DNA of 6,922 nt, from positions 1 through 6,922 of the forward strand of contig WJJB01000396.1 in assembly GCA_014729935.1 (NCBI GenBank), given 5' to 3'. Position numbers and translations under genes: made by a program. This document shows, in pieces, positions 1 through 5,811 of this stretch. How positions within the stretch are numbered: the first letter of the stretch is position 1; each line of letters begins with the position of its first letter. This stretch comes from Candidatus Bathyarchaeota archaeon (lineage in GTDB: Archaea > Asgardarchaeota > Lokiarchaeia > Sigyniarchaeales > Sigyniarchaeaceae). The notes below the pieces were generated by a model. That model had not been told where the DNA came from, did no database searches, and worked only from the letters and a program-made list of their open reading frames with translations.

Positions 1-342
1 CGTATAGACAGTCCTGGTAATGCCGAATTGATATCCAAGGGAACTGGCTTCGCCGGCCACCTGAATTTCTCACCTGATTGTCGCTGGCTCCTCGGCGATA
101 CTTACCCGAGGAGGAAAGCACAGTTGTTGAGCCTCACCCGGCTGGAAGATGGTGCCGTCAGGGTCATTGGCAAGTTTCACCACGCCGCGTCGAAGCAACG
201 GAAGGACTGGCGATGCGACCTGCATCCCCGTTGGAGCACCGACAACCATCTCATTAGCGTGGATACCATCCATTTTGGGAAGCGAAACATCGCTATCTTG
301 GATCTTGAGACGGCTAGAAATGGACTTTTTCAAGAATCTTGA
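1..342 (+). CDS. C-terminal fragment of a TolB / oligogalacturonate-lyase-like beta-propeller protein (5' end outside window)
   Basis: Frame 1 is open from the first base to the TGA at 340-342, giving the last 113 residues of a longer protein; the TTG at 28 is probably an internal codon, not a start. The fragment carries two propeller-blade signatures: GHLNFSPDCRWLLGDTYP near residues 20-37 (compare the SPDG-W motif of PD40/TolB blades) and WRCDLHPRWSTD followed by GKRNIAILDLE near the end. The combination of 'GH..FSPD.RW...DTYP' and 'WRCDLHPRWS.D' is, from memory, typical of a family annotated as oligogalacturonate lyase-like or TolB-like WD40/PD40 proteins. Whether this copy is an enzyme or a binding scaffold cannot be judged, because most of the propeller lies outside the window. 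No membrane segment is present in the visible part. Family confidence is good; specific function is unknown. Confidence 0.75.
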   Translation, partial: RIDSPGNAELISKGTGFAGHLNFSPDCRWLLGDTYPRRKAQLLSLTRLEDGAVRVIGKFHHAASKQRKDWRCDLHPRWSTDNHLISVDTIHFGKRNIAILDLETARNGLFQES

Positions 343-362
343 ACGTGTTTTCATGTGGTTGT

Positions 363-399
363 TGACCATTCGTGAGCGAAGTTGCCAAGTGAATGGTCA
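363..399. repeat. 9-bp perfect inverted repeat between two genes
   Basis: TGACCATTC (363-371) is the exact reverse complement of GAATGGTCA (391-399), with a 19-base spacer. It lies 20 bases after the propeller gene stop and ends just before the TATA-like box of the next gene. It could fold as an RNA hairpin at the 3' end of the upstream transcript. It could also be a two-half-site operator directly upstream of the promoter. The half-sites repeat at 28 bp. No T-run follows, so a classical terminator is less likely. Confidence 0.5.
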
Positions 400-401
400 T
401 A

Positions 402-410
402 GTATATTAT
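402..410 (+). promoter_or_regulatory. TATA-like promoter box for the beta-helix gene
   Basis: The AT-only stretch GTATATTATAATG around 402-414 resembles an archaeal TATA box. Transcription starting about 25 bases downstream would begin near 430-435. That is just before the Shine-Dalgarno-like GGTGATC (433-439) and the ATG at 442, leaving a very short leader. This spacing argues that the ATG at 412 is upstream of the transcription start. Confidence 0.45.
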
Positions 411-432
411 AATGATTTTTCTTATAGGCATT

Positions 433-439
433 GGTGATC
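433..439 (+). promoter_or_regulatory. Shine-Dalgarno-like site deciding the beta-helix start
   Basis: GGTGATC matches the 5' part of the archaeal 16S anti-SD (GATCACC) and sits 2 bases before the ATG at 442. In this register it is equivalent to a normal AGGAGG spacing. It favours the ATG at 442, which opens a typical signal peptide, over the in-frame ATG at 412. Confidence 0.5.
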
Positions 440-441
440 GA

Positions 442-2148
442 ATGAAATTCAAACATGCTATTATTTTCTTGTTTGCGGGATCTCTCTTTTTTAGCTCCGT
501 GCAGTTATCCTTGGTCCTGGAAGGTTATCGACAACTTGCAATACTCGATTCGGATCATATCCCACTTGCTAGTGCCGATCCTAATGGAATGATAATTACA
601 GAAGCCAATATTTCCAGCGTGAGTACATCAGGTAACGGATCCATCAATAACCCGTATATAATAACGGGATTGGACATTGATACAACCGACGGGACCGGTG
701 TCCTGCTGGAGTCCATTAGCTCGTATTTTGTTATTGAAAACTCCTCGATCAAGGCAACAACCCATGCCGTGTACCTCAATACGTGTGATCCAGATCGAGT
801 GACATTGCACAATAATTCACTTGTGGCGAACTTGGGAACAGGTGGTGTGAACACGGATGGTATCAAGATTTACAAGAATACCATTAATCAATCAGATGCT
901 ACAAGTTGGAGCAATTGTGATAATCTTAACCTGACGGGGAACGTGTATCATTACCATGGTAATCAAGGTGGCGGGATCTTGGTCTATTCCGATGATAACA
1001 TCGTTTTTGAAAATAACATTGTTCATGGTAATCAAACATATCTTTCAATCAAGAGATGTGCTAGTGCCCTCGTAAGAGGTAATTTTCTTTATAATGCGGG
1101 ATTTGATTTGGATGATACAAGCCCGAGCGATGCCCTCGGATATATCTTTGAAAATAATTTAGTGAACGGCAAACCCCTTGGGTTTTACCTGAATGATCAA
1201 AGTATCACCATCCTGGGAAATACATCGGGGCAACTCATGCTGATTAATTGTAGCCAAGTACAAGTGATGGATTATCACCTGGTGGATTTGCCAATAGGGA
1301 TGCAATTAGTGAATTGCCAAGATATGGTAATTGATAATGCATTTTTCCGATCTTGGATTGGAATTAAAGCTATTGATTCTACCAACCTAACGATCTCCAA
1401 TTCAGAGTTCCATTGTGCCAACGTGGGAATCTTGTTTGAAAATGTTCAAGATAGTCACGTGGTTGGAAATTGGATATTTGAACCGGTTTCTGCCCTGTAT
1501 CTTGAAGATGGAAATGGACTGAATATTACCGGCAATGTGGTCATGAATGCAACTGGAAAAGCAGTATTAATTGATAGTGTGGATGATATTACACTCACTG
1601 AAAATATCATTTCAGTAAATATCACGGAGGAGGGTGATCAAACCGCCATTACAATAGATTGGGGACACGATATCAAAATCTACAGGAATATACTCATTGC
1701 ACTGGGCAATACGAGTGCCAACTTGGCAGTTGATGATGGAGATAACACCAGTTGGCATGATCCAGTTTCGCAGCAGGGTAATTTCTGGTCGAACTATAAT
1801 GGCACGGGGAATTACTCAGTAATAGATAGTGGTTCGGAGGATCCTTACCCCTTGGAACCCGATATCGATGGTGATGGGTTATCCGAGTACGACGAAGTGT
1901 TCGAGCATGGAACCAATCCCTTTCTCGAAGATACAGACGGGGATTCCTATACCGACGATATTGAAATAGACGAGGGAACCGATCCCTTGGACCCAGGAAG
2001 TAACCCGGGTGTGCGAAATTACCTTTGGATTTGGTGGGTCATTCTGGCCATTGCTGTTGGTGTTGCAGCCTTTTTATTCATCGCAGTCAAGAAAGAATGG
2101 ATAAAAACTGAAAAAAAGCGCGATACCAACCTTCCAAGTGATAAGTAG
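442..2148 (+). CDS. Secreted right-handed beta-helix (NosD-like) surface protein with TSP3-type Ca2+ repeats and C-terminal membrane anchor
   Basis: A 568-residue exported protein. Residues 1-25 (MKFKHAIIFLFAG...) form a signal peptide with a basic start and a hydrophobic core; the alternative in-frame ATG at 412 would add ten residues ahead of it. Residues ~60-460 hold many short N/D-rich strands (for example NGSINNPYIITGL, FENNIV, LNITGNVV), the pattern of parallel beta-helix proteins of the NosD/Beta_helix families, which often bind or process polysaccharide. Residues 474-522 contain two thrombospondin-type-3 repeats with Ca-binding D-x-D-G-D loops (DIDGDGL, DTDGDS), each ending in a GT-x-P element. 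A single membrane helix follows at ~527-549, then a basic tail (KKEW...KK). I count about 17 N-x-S/T sequons, consistent with a glycosylated cell-surface protein. Third codon positions look more A/T-rich than in the next gene. Specific ligand or activity is not recognisable. Confidence 0.85.
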   Translation: MKFKHAIIFLFAGSLFFSSVQLSLVLEGYRQLAILDSDHIPLASADPNGMIITEANISSVSTSGNGSINNPYIITGLDIDTTDGTGVLLESISSYFVIENSSIKATTHAVYLNTCDPDRVTLHNNSLVANLGTGGVNTDGIKIYKNTINQSDATSWSNCDNLNLTGNVYHYHGNQGGGILVYSDDNIVFENNIVHGNQTYLSIKRCASALVRGNFLYNAGFDLDDTSPSDALGYIFENNLVNGKPLGFYLNDQSITILGNTSGQLMLINCSQVQVMDYHLVDLPIGMQLVNCQDMVIDNAFFRSWIGIKAIDSTNLTISNSEFHCANVGILFENVQDSHVVGNWIFEPVSALYLEDGNGLNITGNVVMNATGKAVLIDSVDDITLTENIISVNITEEGDQTAITIDWGHDIKIYRNILIALGNTSANLAVDDGDNTSWHDPVSQQGNFWSNYNGTGNYSVIDSGSEDPYPLEPDIDGDGLSEYDEVFEHGTNPFLEDTDGDSYTDDIEIDEGTDPLDPGSNPGVRNYLWIWWVILAIAVGVAAFLFIAVKKEWIKTEKKRDTNLPSDK

Positions 2149-2164
2149 ATCCCCTTGCATCCTC

Positions 2165-2172
2165 TTTTTTTT
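2165..2172 (+). terminator. Poly-T (T8) archaeal-type terminator after the beta-helix gene
   Basis: Eight consecutive T residues lie 17 bases after the TAG at 2146-2148, in the pyrimidine-rich run CCTCTTTTTTTTCC. Archaeal RNA polymerase terminates at such U-tracts without needing a strong hairpin. A terminator here also speaks against the far-upstream TTG (2155) as the start of the next gene. Confidence 0.6.
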
Positions 2173-2243
2173 CCTGTTTGTGCATTTTTCCCACCAATAA
2201 ACCATGTCCAATTAATGCAAGGAAAGGGCGATTACTTTGAATC

Positions 2244-2252
2244 AATTATTTA
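2244..2252 (+). promoter_or_regulatory. Weak TATA-like candidate promoter for the phosphatase gene
   Basis: AATTATTTA is the best TATA-like stretch in the 140 bases between the T8 tract and the ATG at 2314. It would place the transcript start near 2275-2280 and leave a leader of about 35 bases. No clear Shine-Dalgarno sequence precedes the ATG. The call is tentative. Confidence 0.25.
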
Positions 2253-2313
2253 CTGCTATACATGCATTTCCTGCCACGTGAAGATTTTTGAACTGCCGTC
2301 TCGAATCCTGACT

Positions 2314-4368
2314 ATGGAACAATCTACACAACCTGAAATTGATTCCCAAGCCCAATCTTCCAAGAAACTGGGAAACAAGCGACCAGTGATTCTCATTGGG
2401 GGGATGGCAAGTATTGCAGGTGGTATCCTGTCGTTACTTCTTGCATTTTTCGTGAAGCCAGCTCTCAGGACCATCGTGTGCTGGTTCAGGTGCAATGAAA
2501 TCGAATATTACGGCGTGTATTCCAGTGAATTCTTCATCTTCATCCAGGTATTGTCGATCATTGGTGCCATCGTCACGATCACCGGCGGGTTATTCTCCAT
2601 CTTCGTGAACCAGCGCATGGGATTTGAAATCACCCTTGCTGGTGCAATCGGAAGCGCGAATCCAATTTCCATAGCGGGTGCAATCTTGCTCGGGATGCAC
2701 AGCAGGGAGGAGTGGCCCCTTGGTGAAGGACACCCGCTCGCAAGGTTCATGGAAAAAATGAAAATACCACGACTGATCCTGTGGGGATCTTCGTGCGCCA
2801 TGTTTCTCGTCTTCATCATACCAACGGTGAATTTCATCTTGGATCTTCTCGGTCATGACACTGTCCAAGAACTATACACGGAATATGTTGACGAGTATAG
2901 CTTTCTGCCAGGACTCTTGGCTGCAGTCATCTCGATCATTGCAGCGATCGCATTCCTTACCTATGGTGTACAGATCATTCGAACCTTCAAGCCATACTTC
3001 TTTGCACCCTTGGCAAGAAGGAAGAAACGCAAGAACGTGAAGCCGGTGAATGGTCCCGTCTACATCTTTGCAGCACTTGGCATTACCGCCATGGTGCTAG
3101 GACTTTCATTCATGATCACGCCAGACACGAGCCTATGGTACACCCAGAATCCATACGAACAATACACGGAGAAGCAACCCTACCTTAGCTGGACGGATGA
3201 TCCGTCCAGGTCAATGACCATTACCTGGGAAACAAAGAATGCCAGTGATGGATACGTGAAATACGGGACAACGATGAGCTTCGAGATGGGAACCATCACT
3301 GCAATGAACGATTCACGTCAAACGCCAGGGAACATCGCTTGGACACACACGTACTCTGCAAATATCACTGGACTCTCGCCAAGCACCCTGTATTATTACC
3401 AAGTGGGGGGATTTGACGCAATTTACACATTCAGGACCGCACCGGAGGCGGTCGGGCACCATTCCGACCTAGATCCAGCCCCAGGATTCCGTTTCACGGC
3501 ATACAGCGACACGCAACACACGGGAAGCCAATACTGGGGGCCTGAAGCAGATAAAAGCAAGCACGTGGAAATTCTCGAGCTCATGTATTCCCGCCAGCAA
3601 GGAAATTTTGATTTCATTCTTTCAGCGGGAGATATCGTCCAGCAAGGGGGCGATAGGACCCAATGGGCACGATTTTTTAGGGAAATAAACACGCGTGACA
3701 TCGCCTCCACCAGGCCATATATGGCATCTGTGGGAAATCATGATCATTATGATAATACTCGTCCGACCCACGGGGAGGTGAACGAGGATGGCATCACGGT
3801 TAGCCACGAGTACCTTTCCTACGCATGGACTGGAAATCCTGCTAATCCACAAAGCGACCCGGGAAACGAGTTCAATCACTGGTTTAACTATTCCAATTGC
3901 TTGTTCATCTTCTTGGATACCAAGGCAGATGGTTCCCTGACTGCCGGCGAGGCAATATGGTTTAACAACACGCTCAACCAACATGCGGATCATTACGATT
4001 GGGTGTTCCTTGTTTACCATCACCCGGTGTACTCCTCAGCACAAGGTGGCGGGGCAATCAACTCCGACCTCGAAGCAAAGATCTGGAATGTATCATTCTG
4101 GACAAATGGCACGAGACGTGTCGATTTCATCTTGAACGGGCACCGGCACTCGTACGAGCGCTTGGAAAAGGATGGCATCACGCAACTGGTCATCGCGGGA
4201 TCGAGCACGAACTTGGATGGATACGGGAATCCATTCGATGGATGGACGCAACGTTTCAGCGGGAACGCGTGGCATTACACGGCTTGGGAGGTGCAAGGAA
4301 GGAAAATCACGTTCGAAGCAATCGATATTAATGGTTACGTGTTCGATTCCAAGACATTCAGTAAATGA
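2314..4368 (+). CDS. Polytopic membrane protein with extracellular purple-acid-phosphatase-like metallophosphoesterase domain
   Basis: A 684-residue fusion. I chose the ATG at 2314 because the open frame back to a TTG at 2155 overlaps the T8 tract and adds 53 Cys/Phe-rich residues unlike a protein start. Hydrophobic segments lie at ~24-47, 73-98, 104-128 (weak, Gly/Ala-rich), 153-177, 198-222 and 248-268. The basic stretch ARRKKRKNVK (234-243) is cytosolic by the positive-inside rule, which puts the C-terminus outside if segment 104-128 does not fully cross. Residues ~286-376 form a fibronectin-III-like purple acid phosphatase N-domain (LSWTDDPSRSMTITWET, YYYQVGG). The catalytic metallophosphoesterase domain shows D399-T-Q, G439-D440, GNHD (474-477), HHP (569-571) and GHRHSYER (609-616). 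All core motifs are present, so activity on phosphate esters outside the cell is likely. The Tyr ligand of true purple enzymes is replaced (GDIVQ, Q443). Seven N-x-S/T sequons lie in the ectodomain and none in the membrane half, which fits this topology. Confidence 0.88.
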   Translation: MEQSTQPEIDSQAQSSKKLGNKRPVILIGGMASIAGGILSLLLAFFVKPALRTIVCWFRCNEIEYYGVYSSEFFIFIQVLSIIGAIVTITGGLFSIFVNQRMGFEITLAGAIGSANPISIAGAILLGMHSREEWPLGEGHPLARFMEKMKIPRLILWGSSCAMFLVFIIPTVNFILDLLGHDTVQELYTEYVDEYSFLPGLLAAVISIIAAIAFLTYGVQIIRTFKPYFFAPLARRKKRKNVKPVNGPVYIFAALGITAMVLGLSFMITPDTSLWYTQNPYEQYTEKQPYLSWTDDPSRSMTITWETKNASDGYVKYGTTMSFEMGTITAMNDSRQTPGNIAWTHTYSANITGLSPSTLYYYQVGGFDAIYTFRTAPEAVGHHSDLDPAPGFRFTAYSDTQHTGSQYWGPEADKSKHVEILELMYSRQQGNFDFILSAGDIVQQGGDRTQWARFFREINTRDIASTRPYMASVGNHDHYDNTRPTHGEVNEDGITVSHEYLSYAWTGNPANPQSDPGNEFNHWFNYSNCLFIFLDTKADGSLTAGEAIWFNNTLNQHADHYDWVFLVYHHPVYSSAQGGGAINSDLEAKIWNVSFWTNGTRRVDFILNGHRHSYERLEKDGITQLVIAGSSTNLDGYGNPFDGWTQRFSGNAWHYTAWEVQGRKITFEAIDINGYVFDSKTFSK

Positions 4369-4434
4369 GATTATCCACTCGTATGGCGGATGAGTCACTT
4401 GGCACCCATGGGTGGTATTCACGGCGCGCGGGAG

Positions 4435-4476
4435 CATTGAACAAGAGATCTCTTAGTGTGCGATCCTTATTCAATG
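4435..4476. repeat. Imperfect hairpin containing a 12-bp palindrome
   Basis: CATTGAA (4435-4441) pairs with TTCAATG (4470-4476). After one C/A mismatch the stem continues with AAG (4443-4445) and CTT (4466-4468), giving ten Watson-Crick pairs around a 20-base loop. The palindrome AAGAGATCTCTT (4443-4454) offers an alternative inner fold. It lies 66 bases after the phosphatase stop, so it may be a 3'-UTR structure or part of a small RNA. No function can be assigned. Confidence 0.35.
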
Positions 4477-4562
4477 TCTTTGCAGCCCCAGGATAAAAAT
4501 CTAATGGGTTTCCAAGAACGCGCCATCCGAAAAGCCCACATGTTGGCTTGATCAAAAATCTT

Positions 4563-4591
4563 GGAATAATATATTAGTTATTCCGGTTTTT
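4563..4591 (+). terminator. AT-rich hairpin followed by T5, possible terminator
   Basis: GGAATAA (4563-4569) pairs exactly with TTATTCC (4578-4584) across an 8-base AT-rich loop. Two further G-U pairs are possible at the base, and TTTTT follows at 4587-4591. The layout suits termination on the + strand, but it lies almost 200 bases after the phosphatase stop. The TATATTAG loop could instead be a TATA element, with the arms as an operator. Confidence 0.35.
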
Positions 4592-4702
4592 CATACCTAT
4601 CGTGGTGGAAACCGAGCAATATGGCTCTTTCTGGATCTATGCCTCATGTTTTTATTGCAAATGGAGAAGATTCCAAGTTTGGCATGCGATCGTATCGATA
4701 GA

Positions 4703-4710
4703 TTTTTATA
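4703..4710 (+). promoter_or_regulatory. TATA-like box, candidate promoter of the GTPase cluster
   Basis: TTTTTATA at 4703-4710 is the clearest TATA-like element upstream of the GTPase; nothing comparable lies between 4790 and 4867. Transcription would start near 4735 and give a leader of about 130 bases containing short stems such as TACCT/AGGTA (4811-4827). Confidence 0.35.
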
Positions 4711-4858
4711 CTCTGTGTTCAAATATGTTGATTAAGTATTGATTGTATTCCCAATCATCATATTACACGATTAGATGTTGTAACATTTCAGGCGCGAATC
4801 GCTCGTTGAATACCTCAATATCAGGTAACCTCGCCGGTTCGGGCAATAACACAATACA

Positions 4859-4863
4859 GTGAT
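4859..4863 (+). promoter_or_regulatory. Shine-Dalgarno-like site fixing the GTPase start at ATG 4868
   Basis: GTGAT (4859-4863) lies 4 bases before the ATG at 4868 and is complementary to the 16S 3' end. Its first three bases could be read as an in-frame GTG start. However, the ATG yields an Arf-like MGLFDIF N-terminus, so the GTG is more likely part of the ribosome binding site. Confidence 0.45.
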
Positions 4864-4867
4864 AATC

Positions 4868-5782
4868 ATGGGTTTATTTGACATATTCCGACGACATACT
4901 AACCGCAAGGCAGTCTTCGTCGGATTGGATAACAGTGGAAAATCAACATTCATATCCTTCTTGCAAGAGGGAAAGTTCGTGGAACATACCCCAACCATGG
5001 GAAAACGCAAGAGTGACATGGAGATAGGTGGAACTCGCATCTCCCTTTTTGACATTGGCGGGCAGGAGGATTTCAGGAACATGTGGCTGGGTGAGCTCAA
5101 GTCGGCGAAGTGCGTGGTTTTCGTGATAGACAAGGCTGACACGAAACGGTTCCAAGAATCAAGGAACGAATTGGAAAAATTACTCCCCACTATCAAGAAG
5201 AATAACATTACCTTGCTCATCCTTGCCAACAAACATGACCTCAAGGAAGCAGCATCGCTGGGAACGGTAATCAAGGAATTCTCCTTGTTTGACGTGGAAA
5301 ACTTCGAAATCATCGAGATTTCAGCAAAGACGGGATATGGGATGGCAGATGCGTTCGTGAAATTCTATTCGATACTCACGGGCGAGAAGATCAAGAAGAA
5401 AAAGCTCACGAAAGCCATATCGGTGTTTAATCATGGCGGTGTTCCCATCATCAGCCACGTGGATGATGACAGTACCATCGAGCGAAAGGCAATAGAAGGG
5501 GGTTTCATGGTTGCCATTAGCCAATTCTGCAACATGAAACTGGGCGAGAACGAGGAAACCAATATCATCGCCTTCGAGAGCGCGAAGAATGGGACGTTCC
5601 TCATCGCCAAATCCAGCAATTTCATTGCATCGCTGCTGTGGCGAGAGGACTTGGAGATCCCCATGGCGCAAACAAAGGATGCCCTCAAGGATCTCCTTGA
5701 ACACCTGGAACAATTTTGCAAGGAGAGTAATGAAGAAGGGATCTCCTTCCACGTTGAACATTACATCACGAATTTAATGTAA
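4868..5782 (+). CDS. Arf-family small GTPase fused to a C-terminal longin/roadblock-like domain
   Basis: A 304-residue protein, over 100 residues longer than a usual Arf/Arl GTPase. The G domain (~13-172) has every motif: G1 GLDNSGKST (19-27), nearly identical to the Arf/Sar1 P-loop; switch I Thr43 in PTMG; G3 DIGGQ (62-66) with the catalytic-type Gln66; G4 NKHD (121-124); and G5 SAK (152-154). It should bind and hydrolyse GTP. The N-terminus MGLFDIFRR has Gly2 and an amphipathic pattern, as in membrane-binding Arf proteins. A lysine-rich linker (KKKKLTK, 176-182) leads to an alpha/beta domain (~183-300). Its strand-turn-strand start AISVFNHGGVPIIS, its helix (GFMVAISQF) and its later strands resemble longin/roadblock folds. 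Such domains bind or regulate Arf/Rab/Rag/MglA GTPases, so an in-cis regulator is inferred. This gene opens a cluster with two downstream genes (gap of 29 bases). The GTPase call is very secure; the longin call is probable. Confidence 0.9.
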   Translation: MGLFDIFRRHTNRKAVFVGLDNSGKSTFISFLQEGKFVEHTPTMGKRKSDMEIGGTRISLFDIGGQEDFRNMWLGELKSAKCVVFVIDKADTKRFQESRNELEKLLPTIKKNNITLLILANKHDLKEAASLGTVIKEFSLFDVENFEIIEISAKTGYGMADAFVKFYSILTGEKIKKKKLTKAISVFNHGGVPIISHVDDDSTIERKAIEGGFMVAISQFCNMKLGENEETNIIAFESAKNGTFLIAKSSNFIASLLWREDLEIPMAQTKDALKDLLEHLEQFCKESNEEGISFHVEHYITNLM

Positions 5783-5811
5783 TACATGAATATCTTACGA
5801 GATGAAATATC

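Larger units (their letters stand above)
4369..4867. other. About 500-base intergenic region with secondary structure, no convincing gene
   Basis: The stretch separates the phosphatase gene from the GTPase cluster. Open frames on both strands are short and unlike known proteins. The longest is a 65-codon minus-strand frame at 4358-4555 that overlaps the end of the phosphatase gene. Composition changes from moderate GC (4380-4550) to AT-rich (4555-4790). Visible structure includes an imperfect hairpin (4435-4476), two 12-bp palindromes (4403-4414 and 4443-4454), an AT-rich hairpin with T5 (4563-4591), a 6-bp stem (TGATTG/CAATCA at 4740-4757) and a TATA-like box (4703-4710). I see no tRNA, rRNA or CRISPR pattern. 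A small RNA cannot be excluded. Confidence 0.5.

Noticed and set aside
2155..2313. N-terminal extension of the phosphatase from a TTG or from the ATG at 2215
   Set aside because: It includes the T8 terminator tract and encodes Cys/Phe-rich sequence. The ATG at 2314 gives a polar, basic lead-in to the first membrane segment.
4403..4414. Perfect 12-bp palindrome CACCCATGGGTG
   Set aside because: One or two such palindromes are expected by chance in about 7 kb, and it has no promoter or gene-start relationship.
4358..4555. 65-codon minus-strand open frame across the intergenic region
   Set aside because: It overlaps the end of the phosphatase gene, has no recognisable motif, no clear Shine-Dalgarno and no neighbours on that strand. 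It is best explained by chance and by the palindromic sequence there.
4820..4845. GGTTCGGGC resembling a tRNA T-arm
   Set aside because: No matching T-stem, anticodon arm or acceptor stem can be built around it.
4771..5313. 180-codon minus-strand open frame opposite the GTPase
   Set aside because: The + strand encodes an unmistakable GTPase with all five G motifs, so the minus frame is a shadow despite its length.
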